From Vesta saturnalis (taxonomy: Eukaryota > Arthropoda > Insecta > Coleoptera > Lampyridae): a stretch of DNA of 64,000 nucleotides. This document shows, piece after piece, positions 24,258 through 32,760 of this stretch. The notes under the pieces are model-generated. The model saw only the letters and a list, made by a program, of their open reading frames with translations. It did not search any database and was not told where the DNA came from. Both the position numbers and the translations under genes were made by a program. The first letter of the stretch is position 1. The number at the start of each line of letters is the position of its first letter. The DNA lies in NCBI GenBank assembly GCA_036346205.1, contig JARFJB010001965.1, positions 3,829,001 to 3,893,000 on the forward strand. Direction: 5' to 3'.

Positions 24258-24330
24258 CACCTCGAGTAGGATTCGAACCTACGACCTGTACTTTGCTAGA
24301 GTACCGCGCTACCAACTGCGCCACCAAGGT
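24258..24330 (-). tRNA. tRNA gene, anticodon AGC, inside mariner B
   Basis: On the minus strand the 73-base sequence folds as a canonical tRNA: a 7-bp acceptor stem (ACCTTGG with TCGAGGT, two G-U pairs), D arm GCGC-AGTTGGTA-GCGC, anticodon arm GTACT-CTAGCAA-AGTAC, 5-base variable loop AGGTC and T arm GTAGG-TTCGAAT-CCTAC. The A box TGGCGCAGTTGG and B box GGTTCGAATCC match the Pol III consensus, and a TTTTT terminator follows four bases after the acceptor stem. The anticodon reads AGC (Ala), but pair 3-70 is C-G rather than the G-U needed by alanyl-tRNA synthetase, so normal alanine charging is doubtful. It may be a tRNA-derived insertion. It lies between the transposase start and the right inverted repeat of the mariner. 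Confidence 0.85.
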
Positions 24331-24904
24331 TCAAGCCCCAATCGATGCAAACTTTGTCTTTATGTATGTAGGGCAATGCAAAATATTAAGTGTTATATAT
24401 TGTTGCAATCTCAAGAAAAAATGCAATTTTTTGAGATTATCAGATACAGGGTGTCCCATTTAAGAAAATGCTACTTTTGATAATATCTCAAAAAATTAAA
24501 CATCTATATTTTTTTTAAGAACGTCACTGGATTCAACGTAAAAAGTCATAAAACTTTCGTATCCAAAGCTTTTTTTATCTCCATAAATAACCAAGTCATA
24601 AGAGATAATAAAAACCGGCAGATCTTGAGAATCACTCTGTATCTTCGAAACCAATTTAGTTAGCGTAGATTCGATTGCACCATTAAACTAAACACTAAAA
24701 AAGAGAACGGGACACGTATCTTAGTTTTTTTGTATCTCTTACCGTTTAACCTATACCCTATAATATTAACGAAAAAAAAAACACCCTGTACATACAATAA
24801 TAAACATCCGTAAATAAGTTTGGTCGATGATACACTCAGCATGACTTATAAATAACAAAACAATAATATTTTGTACAAAATGAATTTTTTTTAACATATA
24901 CTTA

Positions 24905-26375
24905 TTTGATATTAAAAAGTTAAAGCAAGTAAAGTAGTAACCAGATGTACTTGTTTGAACAAATGACTAAAATATTAAGCCACATCTGTCAATTCACAAC
25001 TTGTCACCTATAATATGTTATTATAATCCACGATAGTAAATTGTTGTTTATTAATTTAGTTTTGGGAGTATGGCAAATAATTATTCAAATTCGGACATAA
25101 TAAATTTATTTGCCATTTATGGACAGTGCGGCAAAATAATTAGCAGAACTTGTAGAACATCTAATGAAAAGTATCCTCAATTGCCGCAAATTAACAATAA
25201 TAAATTTAGAGAATTTTTATAAATTTGGAACCGGAAAAGCGGAGAGAATATTACCCAGTCCTATAACATCCAATGAAGATACCGAAGTAAATATTTTGGG
25301 ACGTTTTTATGGATACCCCAGACGTTCAATCCAATCTGTCGCAGCGGAATAAGGCGTTACGTATAGTTCATTAAAAAAATATTACTAAAGCATTCAATGA
25401 AAAAACTTCAAACCTGTTGCCGTGCAAGAAATGCAATTTGTAGACTACGCAAGAAGAAATTTATTTTGCGAAAGGAAGACCGCAATTTTCTAAAAAAAAA
25501 TATTTGGAGTGATAAGGTAAAATTTTCGAAAGATGGAATTTTTAACCGAAAAAATTTACAATTTTGGTCCAATACAAATCCCCATGCACTGCGTACGAGG
25601 TCTTCCCAATATGCGTTCAACGTTAATGTGTGTTGTTTATTAATGAACGATAAATACTCTTACTTCATTTACAATGAAAACCTAAATGGACAGAATTATT
25701 TAAACACTTTAAGAACTATAGTGTCGGAGTTTTTGGACAATTTACCACTTAATTAGTACAGATTATGATATTATCACCTTGATAGAGCGCCAAGCCACTG
25801 CACTGGAGAAGTTACTAATGAACTTACCGTATGTTTGAAGATAGATGGATAAGGCGATTGAGTCCTTTTGAGTATCCTGCCAGATCGCCAGACTTAACGC
25901 CTTTAGACTATTATCTTTGAGGTAGAATACAAAAATGAAGTTTATGCAAGTTTAAGATAAACAACAAAAAAGATTTGATAAACAGGATTCACGAAGCATT
26001 TGCAAGCTAAGAGGCGCATGATATTCAAAGAGCTATAACCAAAGCAGTCTTTAAAAGAATAAGTCTGTGTCTTAGAGTTAATAGAGAACATTTTGAACGA
26101 TTACTTTGGACGATACACTTTTTTTAAATATTTTCAATTACCTTGTTTGTACTTGTTACATTGTCATTATCTATTATTGTTGTTGTTGTATATCTTCATA
26201 AATTTAGTATTGTTAATTAGCGGCGTAATGTTCTGCTTAATATTTTGTTGCACTGTCTATAAGTGGCAAATAAGTTTATTATGTCCGAATTTGAGTAATT
26301 ATTTTTTATTTTCTTTATACTAGCTTAATAAACAAGACAACTTTACTTGCTTTAACATTTTAATATCAAAAATTC
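24905..26375 (+). mobile_element. Mariner element C, degenerate
   Basis: Inverted-repeat blocks are GATATTAAAAAGTTAAAGCA at about 24908 against its complement near 26345-26370, and TTCAAATTCGGACATAATAA at about 25085 against its complement near 26274-26295. The left arm is longer than the right, so part of one arm has been lost. It encloses a plus-strand relic of the same DUF4817/DD41D transposase family, and its repeats extend over the start of that gene. Confidence 0.65.
25070..26100 (+). pseudogene. Mariner transposase relic, element C
   Basis: The ATG at 25070 starts MANNYSNSDIINLFAIYGQC, followed by GKIISRTCRTSNEKYPQLPQ, the N-terminal helix region of the family. After several stops, the middle part is open at 25397-25756. 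It contains NIWSDKVKFSKDGIFNRKN, where the first catalytic position reads SDKV instead of TDEA, and NLQFWSNTNPHALRTRSSQY. The C-terminal half is shattered; SPARSPDLTPLDYYL-like remains lie around 25880-25920. The ending, REHFERL near 26085, matches the usual family end. The nearest relative in the window is the deleted copy at 43602-43843. Confidence 0.75.
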
Positions 26376-26529
26376 AAGAAAATTTCTAATTATTTACTTT
26401 ACTTTACTTACGTCCGTATGCACCGTTGAGTTTAATCAAGACTAACAGTTTCATCGCGATTTAGGATTAAATTTATTATGCACCGTTTTAAAAACGGCCT
26501 TTAATCACGTTTATTTTGACCCCAGAAAG

Positions 26530-26766
26530 TCGACGGTTTAAACGTATTTTTCTAACCTCAAATGTACGAGTATGGAGAAGTTGATATTGAGTGACCATTA
26601 TTTATTCAATTTAATAAACGAATATGGAAATAGGGGACGATATAGTAAATACGAAATTAATGTTATAATGTGAAGTTAGAAGTTCCCTATAATTTTTGTA
26701 GATAACTTTTTTTGATATCTCCTTTAATAATGGATATATCGTACTTCGACGCACTAATGCCGCACC

Positions 26767-26837
<71 letters not shown>

Positions 26838-27130
26838 CGGTTTAAACATCTCAAATTAAGCATTTCAGTCACCCCCGTTTACACGAGAGTATGAGAATAA
26901 TAGGAAAATTAATTAATAAAATTTTTTAGAATAAACGAAAAATATGTGCACTTTTTTATAGTTTTTATTTATTTTTATACCTTGTAGAGTTGGCGATGAA
27001 AAAATCCTGAACTATATCGACAGGTAACACACTCCAAATTAAGCCTCTTACTCACTCCCGTTGATACAGGTGATTACGAGAAAAGTTGAAAAGTTTAATT
27101 CTTTTACCCAAACGAAAATATGTGCACATT
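26530..27130 (+). repeat. Degenerate direct repeats around TCGACGGTTTAAAC
   Basis: TCGACGGTTTAAAC occurs at 26530-26543 and 26834-26847. From the second copy, a unit of about 180 bases (CTCAAATTAAGC, then a CACCCCCGTT or CACTCCCGTT block, ending in ACGAAAAATATGTGCAC) is repeated with changes from about 27025 to 27135. The array seems to be an old tandem repeat split by the (AT)n tract at 26771. Confidence 0.5.
26771..26834. repeat. (AT)n microsatellite abutting a GCACCCTG end
   Basis: About 32 AT dinucleotides directly follow CGCACCCTGT, the inverted form of a mariner-type CAGGGTGCG end. Peptides read from it (YIYIYI) are artefacts. Confidence 0.95.
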
Positions 27131-27617
27131 TTTGCTTCATTTAATTTAGAATTGATGTAAGTAATAAAATTTCTTAATATTAAGAGCTAAATGCACTTTT
27201 TATATTTATTGCTTGAATTATATTGCTAACTTCACACTGCTACCATTTGATTGTTGATTTCATAAAACATATACTTTATCATTACGGACGCATGTTGGAG
27301 AGAAGGTTTTGCTCTACTGTAAACAAAATGAATTTATTTCGCAAATTGAATTAATTGACTAGTAAATAAATTACCACATAAAGTATGTTGGAGAAGTAAT
27401 TTTTATAAGCGTCAAATTATTTAAAAATTCGTCTGTAAGGCCCTACCAAATTGACTATGACATATAAGTAGAGAAGTGAAAAACATGCATAGCTTAAAAT
27501 GTAACAATTTCCTTTTATTATGCTTCTGTGAAAATAATGTAAGATGGGCGTTTTCGGGGTGAGCGCACGAAACAGCGCACGGATAAAGTTTTCTCGATCT
27601 CCGATTTTTTCATACGC

Positions 27618-27620
<3 letters not shown>

Positions 27621-27657
<37 letters not shown>
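27621..27657. repeat. (AT)n microsatellite
   Basis: A pure AT dinucleotide run about 40 bases to the left of the MITE inverted repeat that starts near 27699. Confidence 0.95.
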
Positions 27658-27660
<3 letters not shown>

Positions 27661-27698
27661 GTCTAGATTCTACCCACGTTCCTGGCTATCTTTGTTAT

Positions 27699-28098
27699 TA
27701 TAAGAGATACAAAGTCGGTTAAATTAGCAAGGTTGGTCAGAATTACATAATAATTCAAATAACGATAAGAAAATTCAACATTGTTGGCAACTTTCTAAGA
27801 TATCTGAAGATAACTAAAAATCGTCCAAATATTCAATCGGCTGTATCTTTTTTAATATTCAAAATACGAAAAAGTTATAAGAGTGCCTTTTGAAAGCTAT
27901 TTTTACGCAAAATGGGAAAATGCGAATAAAAATTTTTTTTAGTTAATTATTTTTCGAGCTACAATCTAAACATACATGTTTTTAAATGGCAACTGTAGGT
28001 GGTTATGAACTCATTCGATGGCTTATTTTTTTCTGATTTCAAGAATGTATAGCTTTGTAATTCTGTCCAACTTTGCAAATTTAACAGACTCTGTATCT

Positions 28099-28104
<6 letters not shown>
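27699..28104. mobile_element. Short MITE bounded by (TA)n on its right
   Basis: ATAAGAGATACAAAGTCGGT at about 27699 and the following bases to TGGTCAGAATTACATA are matched in inverted orientation at about 28048-28104 (ending AGACTCTGTATCTCTTAT). The arms are about 50 bases and the centre has no gene. The right end runs straight into the (TA)n tract at 28101, as expected if the element entered a TA-rich target or if the tract grew from its TA duplication. Confidence 0.65.

Positions 28105-28145
<41 letters not shown>
28101..28145. repeat. (TA)n microsatellite at a MITE end
   Basis: A pure TA dinucleotide run that begins exactly at the right end of the MITE. Confidence 0.95.
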
Positions 28146-28147
<2 letters not shown>

Positions 28148-29393
28148 CGATGGTTATAAATAGGTATAATAGAGGGGGTAGAGTTGTATCGAGTTCAAAT
28201 ATTGTATCGCATGCAAGTTCAAATAAAATTGAAGAAGTTATACACTTTGTTATGAGAAAATATAATATACGAATATAAAAATATGGTTTTTATACAACAA
28301 AACAGGATTTATGGTGTTTGCAAATGATGTTGTATTCATAAAAGCATTTAGCTATAGCAGTAGCAAGTTAAAAAGGTCAACACGATACATATTAATGTCA
28401 ATTTCGTTAAAGATAAATAAGAAATTTCACATATAAATCAATATAATTAAGCCATTAAACACATAAAATATTGATTACATGCAGTACAATAATTATAATG
28501 TGTAGAACATGTATAGTAATTGGTACAATGCATAAAAACTCTGCGCACTATAAAAAGGGTTATGGTACGAAGACGGTATGTTGGTAGATCATAGACTAAG
28601 TGTTTAAAAAGTGCTTAAGAAGTTAAAGTGCCTTAGAAACATATCTAAGAACCTGAACATTACATGTGCAATGTGATATTAACCATATAAATACAATTTG
28701 TGTACAAAAACTTACAAAATATGATAATAATATAAAAGTGTGAAAATACAAAATTAGAAACTATAAAGTACAGATAAACAGTGATTGTGTTAGAGACATA
28801 TATAGGAACATATTAGATAAACATTATAAGTGATATAAACGTTTAAAACGCAAGTTTAAATTAAATTAAATAAAGTTACGTAAAGTACAATAATTAAGAA
28901 GTTTACAAATTTATAGCTTATTTAGGGCAAGATAAGTTCAGAATAAATTATAAAAGCATATAATAATCGGTTCCACTTATTTGTACAAAGAAATTAACTT
29001 TAAATATGTAGTTTAAACATAAACTTAGAAAAGTTAGGTTAAGTACATAAAATTAAGGTATTAAAGTAAAAATTTTGCTAAAACTATGTAAAATGGGTAG
29101 AGATAAGTGTATTCTTATACAGTTTTTTTATGTAGAAGCTGAATATGTCATCAGTTTAGTTGTAAAATACAATATTTATTAGATATTAGTAAATTTAGGT
29201 ATAAAATTTTCAAAATGTAAATTCATGAAGCGAATTATAGCATGTGAGGTGTCTATTTATGCAGAATTTTGTCCTGAGTTCAAAAATGTATTTAAAAAGC
29301 AAATCCAAATTGAATTGAAAAAGTTATGACTTAAATTATGTTTTAGTTAAATTAATTTTTTTTTGAAAATGTAAACTTTCACCACAAACACTC
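28146..29393. other. Very AT-rich stretch, no supported gene
   Basis: No frame, hairpin or repeat of note. Many short A- and T-runs; likely intronic if the minus-strand host gene is real. Confidence 0.5.
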
Positions 29394-29444
29394 ATAATAA
29401 AATACTTATCTTTTTTGGGATTTTTTAATGGTGTACTTTAAATT

Positions 29445-29500
29445 ATACAATCTAAACGTTTCGATAACACTTACAGTTATCTTCGTCAGTAGTAATGTTT
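29445..29500 (-). ncRNA. Hammerhead-like ribozyme motif, left arm of PLE 1
   Basis: On the minus strand CTGACGA (29489-29483) is followed by A, a helix GATAAC/GTTATC with a 7-base loop, then GAAA (29462-29459) and the self-complementary ACGT. This is the inverted copy of the motif described at 31190-31240. Confidence 0.55.
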
Positions 29501-30069
29501 GTTAAAAATTGTTAAAGATGTAGTAAACAATTTTGTCAAATTTGAAAAATTAAAACAAACATAAGCCTGCTATTAGTATAACAGTTTGGGAAACATAAAG
29601 CCAACTATAAAATTTTTAGTAAAGAATAACTAGGTCATAAAAATTAAATATTATTAAACTGCCTCAAAGATGACAAACCAGAACACTCTCTACGACGAAA
29701 GCTAACAATCAAACTTGTCAGCCAAAAAACACATTTAACAAAATTTAATCGAGTTATGATGTAAGTGTAAAGTTGTGAAAAACTTCAATTTTAAAATGAT
29801 AGAAGCATTCACAAATCCAAACATTACATCAAATAAAATAACCCAGTTAAATCTAACAAAGCGATATCTTTATCAATAATTGGAAGTGTTATTAACAATG
29901 AAAAGCACAATGCAGAACGTTCTTTGTAATTTTTAATTTTAATTTAATCTCAACTACTTATGTTAAATTATAGTGCTGTGGTAATTTAACATATAATTGG
30001 TAAAACATTTGCTTCAAGGTCTAGGAATGAATGATGAATATAAATATTTAAGAAAATCCTTACAAGATA

Positions 30070-30588
30070 ATGGATATTACACCTTATAGGCGTAACCTTA
30101 AAGAAAAACCAGTTCTTAATGTTGGTACTGCTTTTCTTCCTGTTATAGCCAATGTTACAAATAGAATTGAAAAAATCCTAATCAAATATGGCATTAGGAC
30201 TATTTTTAAACCTACAAGAAAAATGAAAGAACATTTAAGATCACCTAAAGATGTGTCAAACCCTTTTTCATCTTCCGGAGTGTATAAGTTATCTTGTTCA
30301 TGTGGAAAAGTATACATCGGGACCACAAAACGTAGCTTTGATACAAGACGCAAAGAACATATGAGATTTTGTAGATTGGGTCAACCAGAGAGGTCTGCTG
30401 TGGTTGATCATGCCCTGAATAATCTAAATCATGACATTCAATTTGACAATATGGAAATATTGTCAAGACAAACTCATTATTATGTTCGTTTGCATCGTGA
30501 AGCTATTGAAATATATAAACACCCGAATAATTTTAATAGACAAGAAGAAAATCTCCGTTTAAATAGGTTTTGGCATCTTATAATTTAA
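30070..30588 (+). CDS. PLE GIY-YIG endonuclease C-terminal fragment
   Basis: The 172-codon open frame is the C-terminal end of a Penelope-like polyprotein. A basic linker (TNRIEKILIKYGIRTIFKPT) precedes a GIY-YIG nuclease domain from about residue 70: GVYKLSCSCGKVYIGTTKRS gives the GIY (here GVY) and YIG motifs, with the conserved arginine in FDTRRKEH. Later come AVVDHALN and LHREAIEIYKHPNNFNRQEE, with the catalytic glutamate in REAIEIYKHP. In PLEs this nuclease nicks the target DNA to prime reverse transcription in the nucleus. The open frame is intact, but the RT that should precede it is absent, and the ATG at 30070 lies close to the inner end of the inverted repeat, so this is a fragment rather than a full gene. 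Confidence 0.85.
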   Translation: MDITPYRRNLKEKPVLNVGTAFLPVIANVTNRIEKILIKYGIRTIFKPTRKMKEHLRSPKDVSNPFSSSGVYKLSCSCGKVYIGTTKRSFDTRRKEHMRFCRLGQPERSAVVDHALNNLNHDIQFDNMEILSRQTHYYVRLHREAIEIYKHPNNFNRQEENLRLNRFWHLII

Positions 30589-31189
30589 AAAAAAGCATAA
30601 TGATACGCCTTGATTTTAATTTATTTTTTAGCTTTTGGTATGTCTAGGTTTTTTGCTGTGTTTTTTCTAGACCTTGAAGCAAATGTTTTACCAATTATAT
30701 GTTAAATTACCACAGCACTATAATTTAACATAAGTAGTTGAAATTAAATTAAAAATTATAAAGAACGTTCTGCATTGTGCTTTTCATTGTTAATAACACT
30801 TCCAATTATTGATAAAGATATCTTTTTGTTAAATTTAACTGGGTTATTTTATTTGACGTAATGTTTGGCTTTGTGAATGCTTCTATCATTTTAAAATTGA
30901 AGTTTTTCACAACTTTACACTTACATCATAACTCGATTAAATTTTGTTAAATGTGTTTTTGGCTGACAAATTTCATTGTTAGCTTTCGTCGTAGAGAGTG
31001 TTCTGGTTTGCCATCTTTGAGGCAGTTTAATAATATTTAATTTTTATGACCTAGTTATTCTTTACTAAAAATTTTATAGTTGGCTTTATGTTTCCCAAAC
31101 TGTTATACTAATAGCAGGCTTATGTTTATGTTTTAATTTTTCAAATTTGACAAAATTGTTTACTACATCTTTAACAATTTTTAACAAAC

Positions 31190-31240
31190 ATTACTACTGA
31201 CGAAGATAACTGTAAGTGTTATCGAAACGTTTAGATTGTA
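31190..31240 (+). ncRNA. Hammerhead-like ribozyme motif, right arm of PLE 1
   Basis: CTGACGA at 31197-31203 matches the CUGANGA core. After one extra A comes helix II, GATAAC (31205-31210) with GTTATC (31218-31223), loop TGTAAGT. GAAA at 31224-31227 follows directly, then ACGT-T, a self-complementary minimal helix III. Helix I would be CTA before the core with TAG at 31232-31234. Hammerheads with very short, palindromic helix III that act as dimers are known in Penelope-like elements. The extra base before helix II is a departure from the consensus. Confidence 0.55.
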
Positions 31241-31380
31241 TAATTTAAAGTACACCATTAAAAAATCCCAAAAAAGATAAGTATTTTATTATAATTTTTT
31301 TTTGTTTAGACCAATCGAATTCCAGGATCTTTTGTATATAATGTTAAAAAAAATTGAAAGTTATGGTAGCTATGAGAAAG

Positions 31381-31478
31381 TATAAAAGGAATTGCTCCTG
31401 ATTTCTCACTCTCTTCGCTTCTCTTCTATTATTTTTTGTGCTAGCAAGTCATAGTGAGAATAGTGCATTTGTAAACAG
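31381..31478 (+). promoter_or_regulatory. Candidate TATA promoter and non-coding first exon
   Basis: TATAAAAGG at 31381 is followed 27-30 bases later by TTCTCACTC, a weak initiator. About 65 bases of pyrimidine-rich leader run to a perfect donor, AACAG|GTAAGT, at 31478/31479. It lies just outside PLE 1 and upstream of the small frame at 31884. Confidence 0.35.
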
Positions 31479-31883
31479 GTAAGTTAAAATTTTCGTTAAC
31501 ATTATCGGAAGTGAAGCGCGAGCAACGTAGAGTCTGAGATTTCAGAAACAATCGATATAACATATAACAAAATTTTAAAAACTAAGGTTACCGGTTATAA
31601 TTTTCGACACTATTGTTTTGCTTCATTTCGAAATTTTGTTCAACATCGGGTGATGTGCATTTTAATAAAACTCGTGTGTTATTTTGGATGTGATGTTTAT
31701 TTTTTTGTCAAAAGTAAGAGGTTATAAAACAACTTTAACTTCAAATCGGTATCTAAAATAAAAGTGTTAGCAACTATATAAGTTTATGAAAGAATAAGTC
31801 ACAAGATTAATTCGAAAAATTAATAAATATTTAAATAAATATGTAACTATACAAATAAAATAAAAGTGCAACTATAAAAGAAA

Positions 31884-32036
31884 ATGAGCATATTACCCAA
31901 GTGCAACGTGTTTACCGCAAAGAAGGTTTACGACAAGTTAGTGAAGCTGGATGAATTTATAGAAATTAAGCAGTACCATTCTCTACAGGAAGGCAGTATC
32001 ATCGTTAGATGGAATGAAGTTTACATCCAAGGTTAA
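31884..32036 (+). CDS. Small unrecognised open frame, 50 codons
   Basis: The frame begins MSILPKCNVFTAKKVYDKLV and ends WNEVYIQG. Its amino-acid composition is balanced and unlike translated AT-rich DNA: it has Trp, Cys, Pro and alternating charged residues. No domain is recognised. A TATA box and a consensus splice donor lie 400-500 bases upstream, so it might be the second exon of a small gene or a fragment of an unidentified mobile element. No clear acceptor precedes the ATG. Without a related sequence, its reality is uncertain. Confidence 0.3.
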   Translation: MSILPKCNVFTAKKVYDKLVKLDEFIEIKQYHSLQEGSIIVRWNEVYIQG

Positions 32037-32039
32037 CAT

Positions 32040-32604
32040 GGAACAAGCTTAAGGTGACCATGTAATGGAAATTTCGAAAATACATGTGAGTTTATTTTAT
32101 TATCATAACCCAATAGATTGCATTGATTATTCTTTTGATGTCCTGTATGTATGTATTTTTTTTTAATTTCTGTATAATTGTTGTGCGACGACGTGTATCA
32201 ATATCTGGAAAGGTAATGAACAAGTGTGATCATAAATATAATAATTCTAAATTTTAATTAAAGTAAAATTGTACTTACTAAGAAAAGATCGTTGTTTGGA
32301 ATTTTGACAAGCTGCATATATTTAATTTAGCAAGGACGAAACGCATGCGCACTTGTTGCAAATTCCATAGAAGTCTGGTACACGTTAAAAAAAATAATTG
32401 TAAAAAACTATTAAATTATACACAGGAATATTTCCTTGTGTGAAATAAATTTTTATGATTTCACGTTAACATTTCAATTTAACAATAATGAAAAAGTTTA
32501 AATGTTTTATTTTTATTTTCCTACGAAATTCAAATTGAACCCTAGCCCCAAGTAGATATTTATTAAATTTAATAACAATTATATTTGTCAAATCATAAAC
32601 AGCG

Positions 32605-32606
<2 letters not shown>
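32040..32606. other. AT-rich stretch, no supported gene
   Basis: Short frames only. It leads into the (AT)n tract and palindrome around the Tc1 element. Confidence 0.45.

Positions 32607-32662
<56 letters not shown>
32607..32662. repeat. (AT)n microsatellite at the edge of a palindrome
   Basis: A pure AT dinucleotide run of about 28 units that ends where the left arm of the inverted repeat around the Tc1 element begins. Confidence 0.95.
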
Positions 32663-32666
<4 letters not shown>

Positions 32667-32760
32667 CCAAATTTCATATTTTTGCAAACTGCAGATAAAA
32701 GGACTAATTTCAAATTGCATATCCATTCTTTTGTTAAATGCTTGCATTTTAGTCAATATA

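Larger units (their letters stand above)
22494..24788 (-). mobile_element. Mariner element B, complete, about 416-bp inverted repeats
   Basis: The element runs from CAGGGTGGTTTTTTTTCGTT at 22494 to its inverted counterpart at 24788, with TA on both sides (22492-22493, 24789-24790). Inverted repeats at 22494-22909 and 24371-24788 are very similar, including the internal TGGGACACCCTGTATCTGAT block (near 22821), which looks like an older terminus. Between them are one uninterrupted transposase gene and a tRNA gene, both on the minus strand. The high arm similarity and open gene suggest that this is the youngest element of the window. Confidence 0.9.
29394..31293 (+). mobile_element. Penelope-like element 1 with inverted terminal repeats
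   Basis: Sequence 29394-30025 is repeated in inverted orientation at 30667-31293 with only scattered differences, ending in AAAAGATAAGTATTTTATTA. The roughly 630-base arms enclose a single frame that encodes the GIY-YIG endonuclease end of a PLE. PLEs are known to carry pseudo-LTRs in direct or inverted orientation, which explains the arrangement. The reverse-transcriptase part is missing, so this is a 5'-truncated copy. Both arms carry a hammerhead-like motif. Confidence 0.85.

Noticed and set aside
26687..28278. Frames with YIYIYIYI stretches
   Set aside because: Translated (AT)n microsatellites with no coding meaning.
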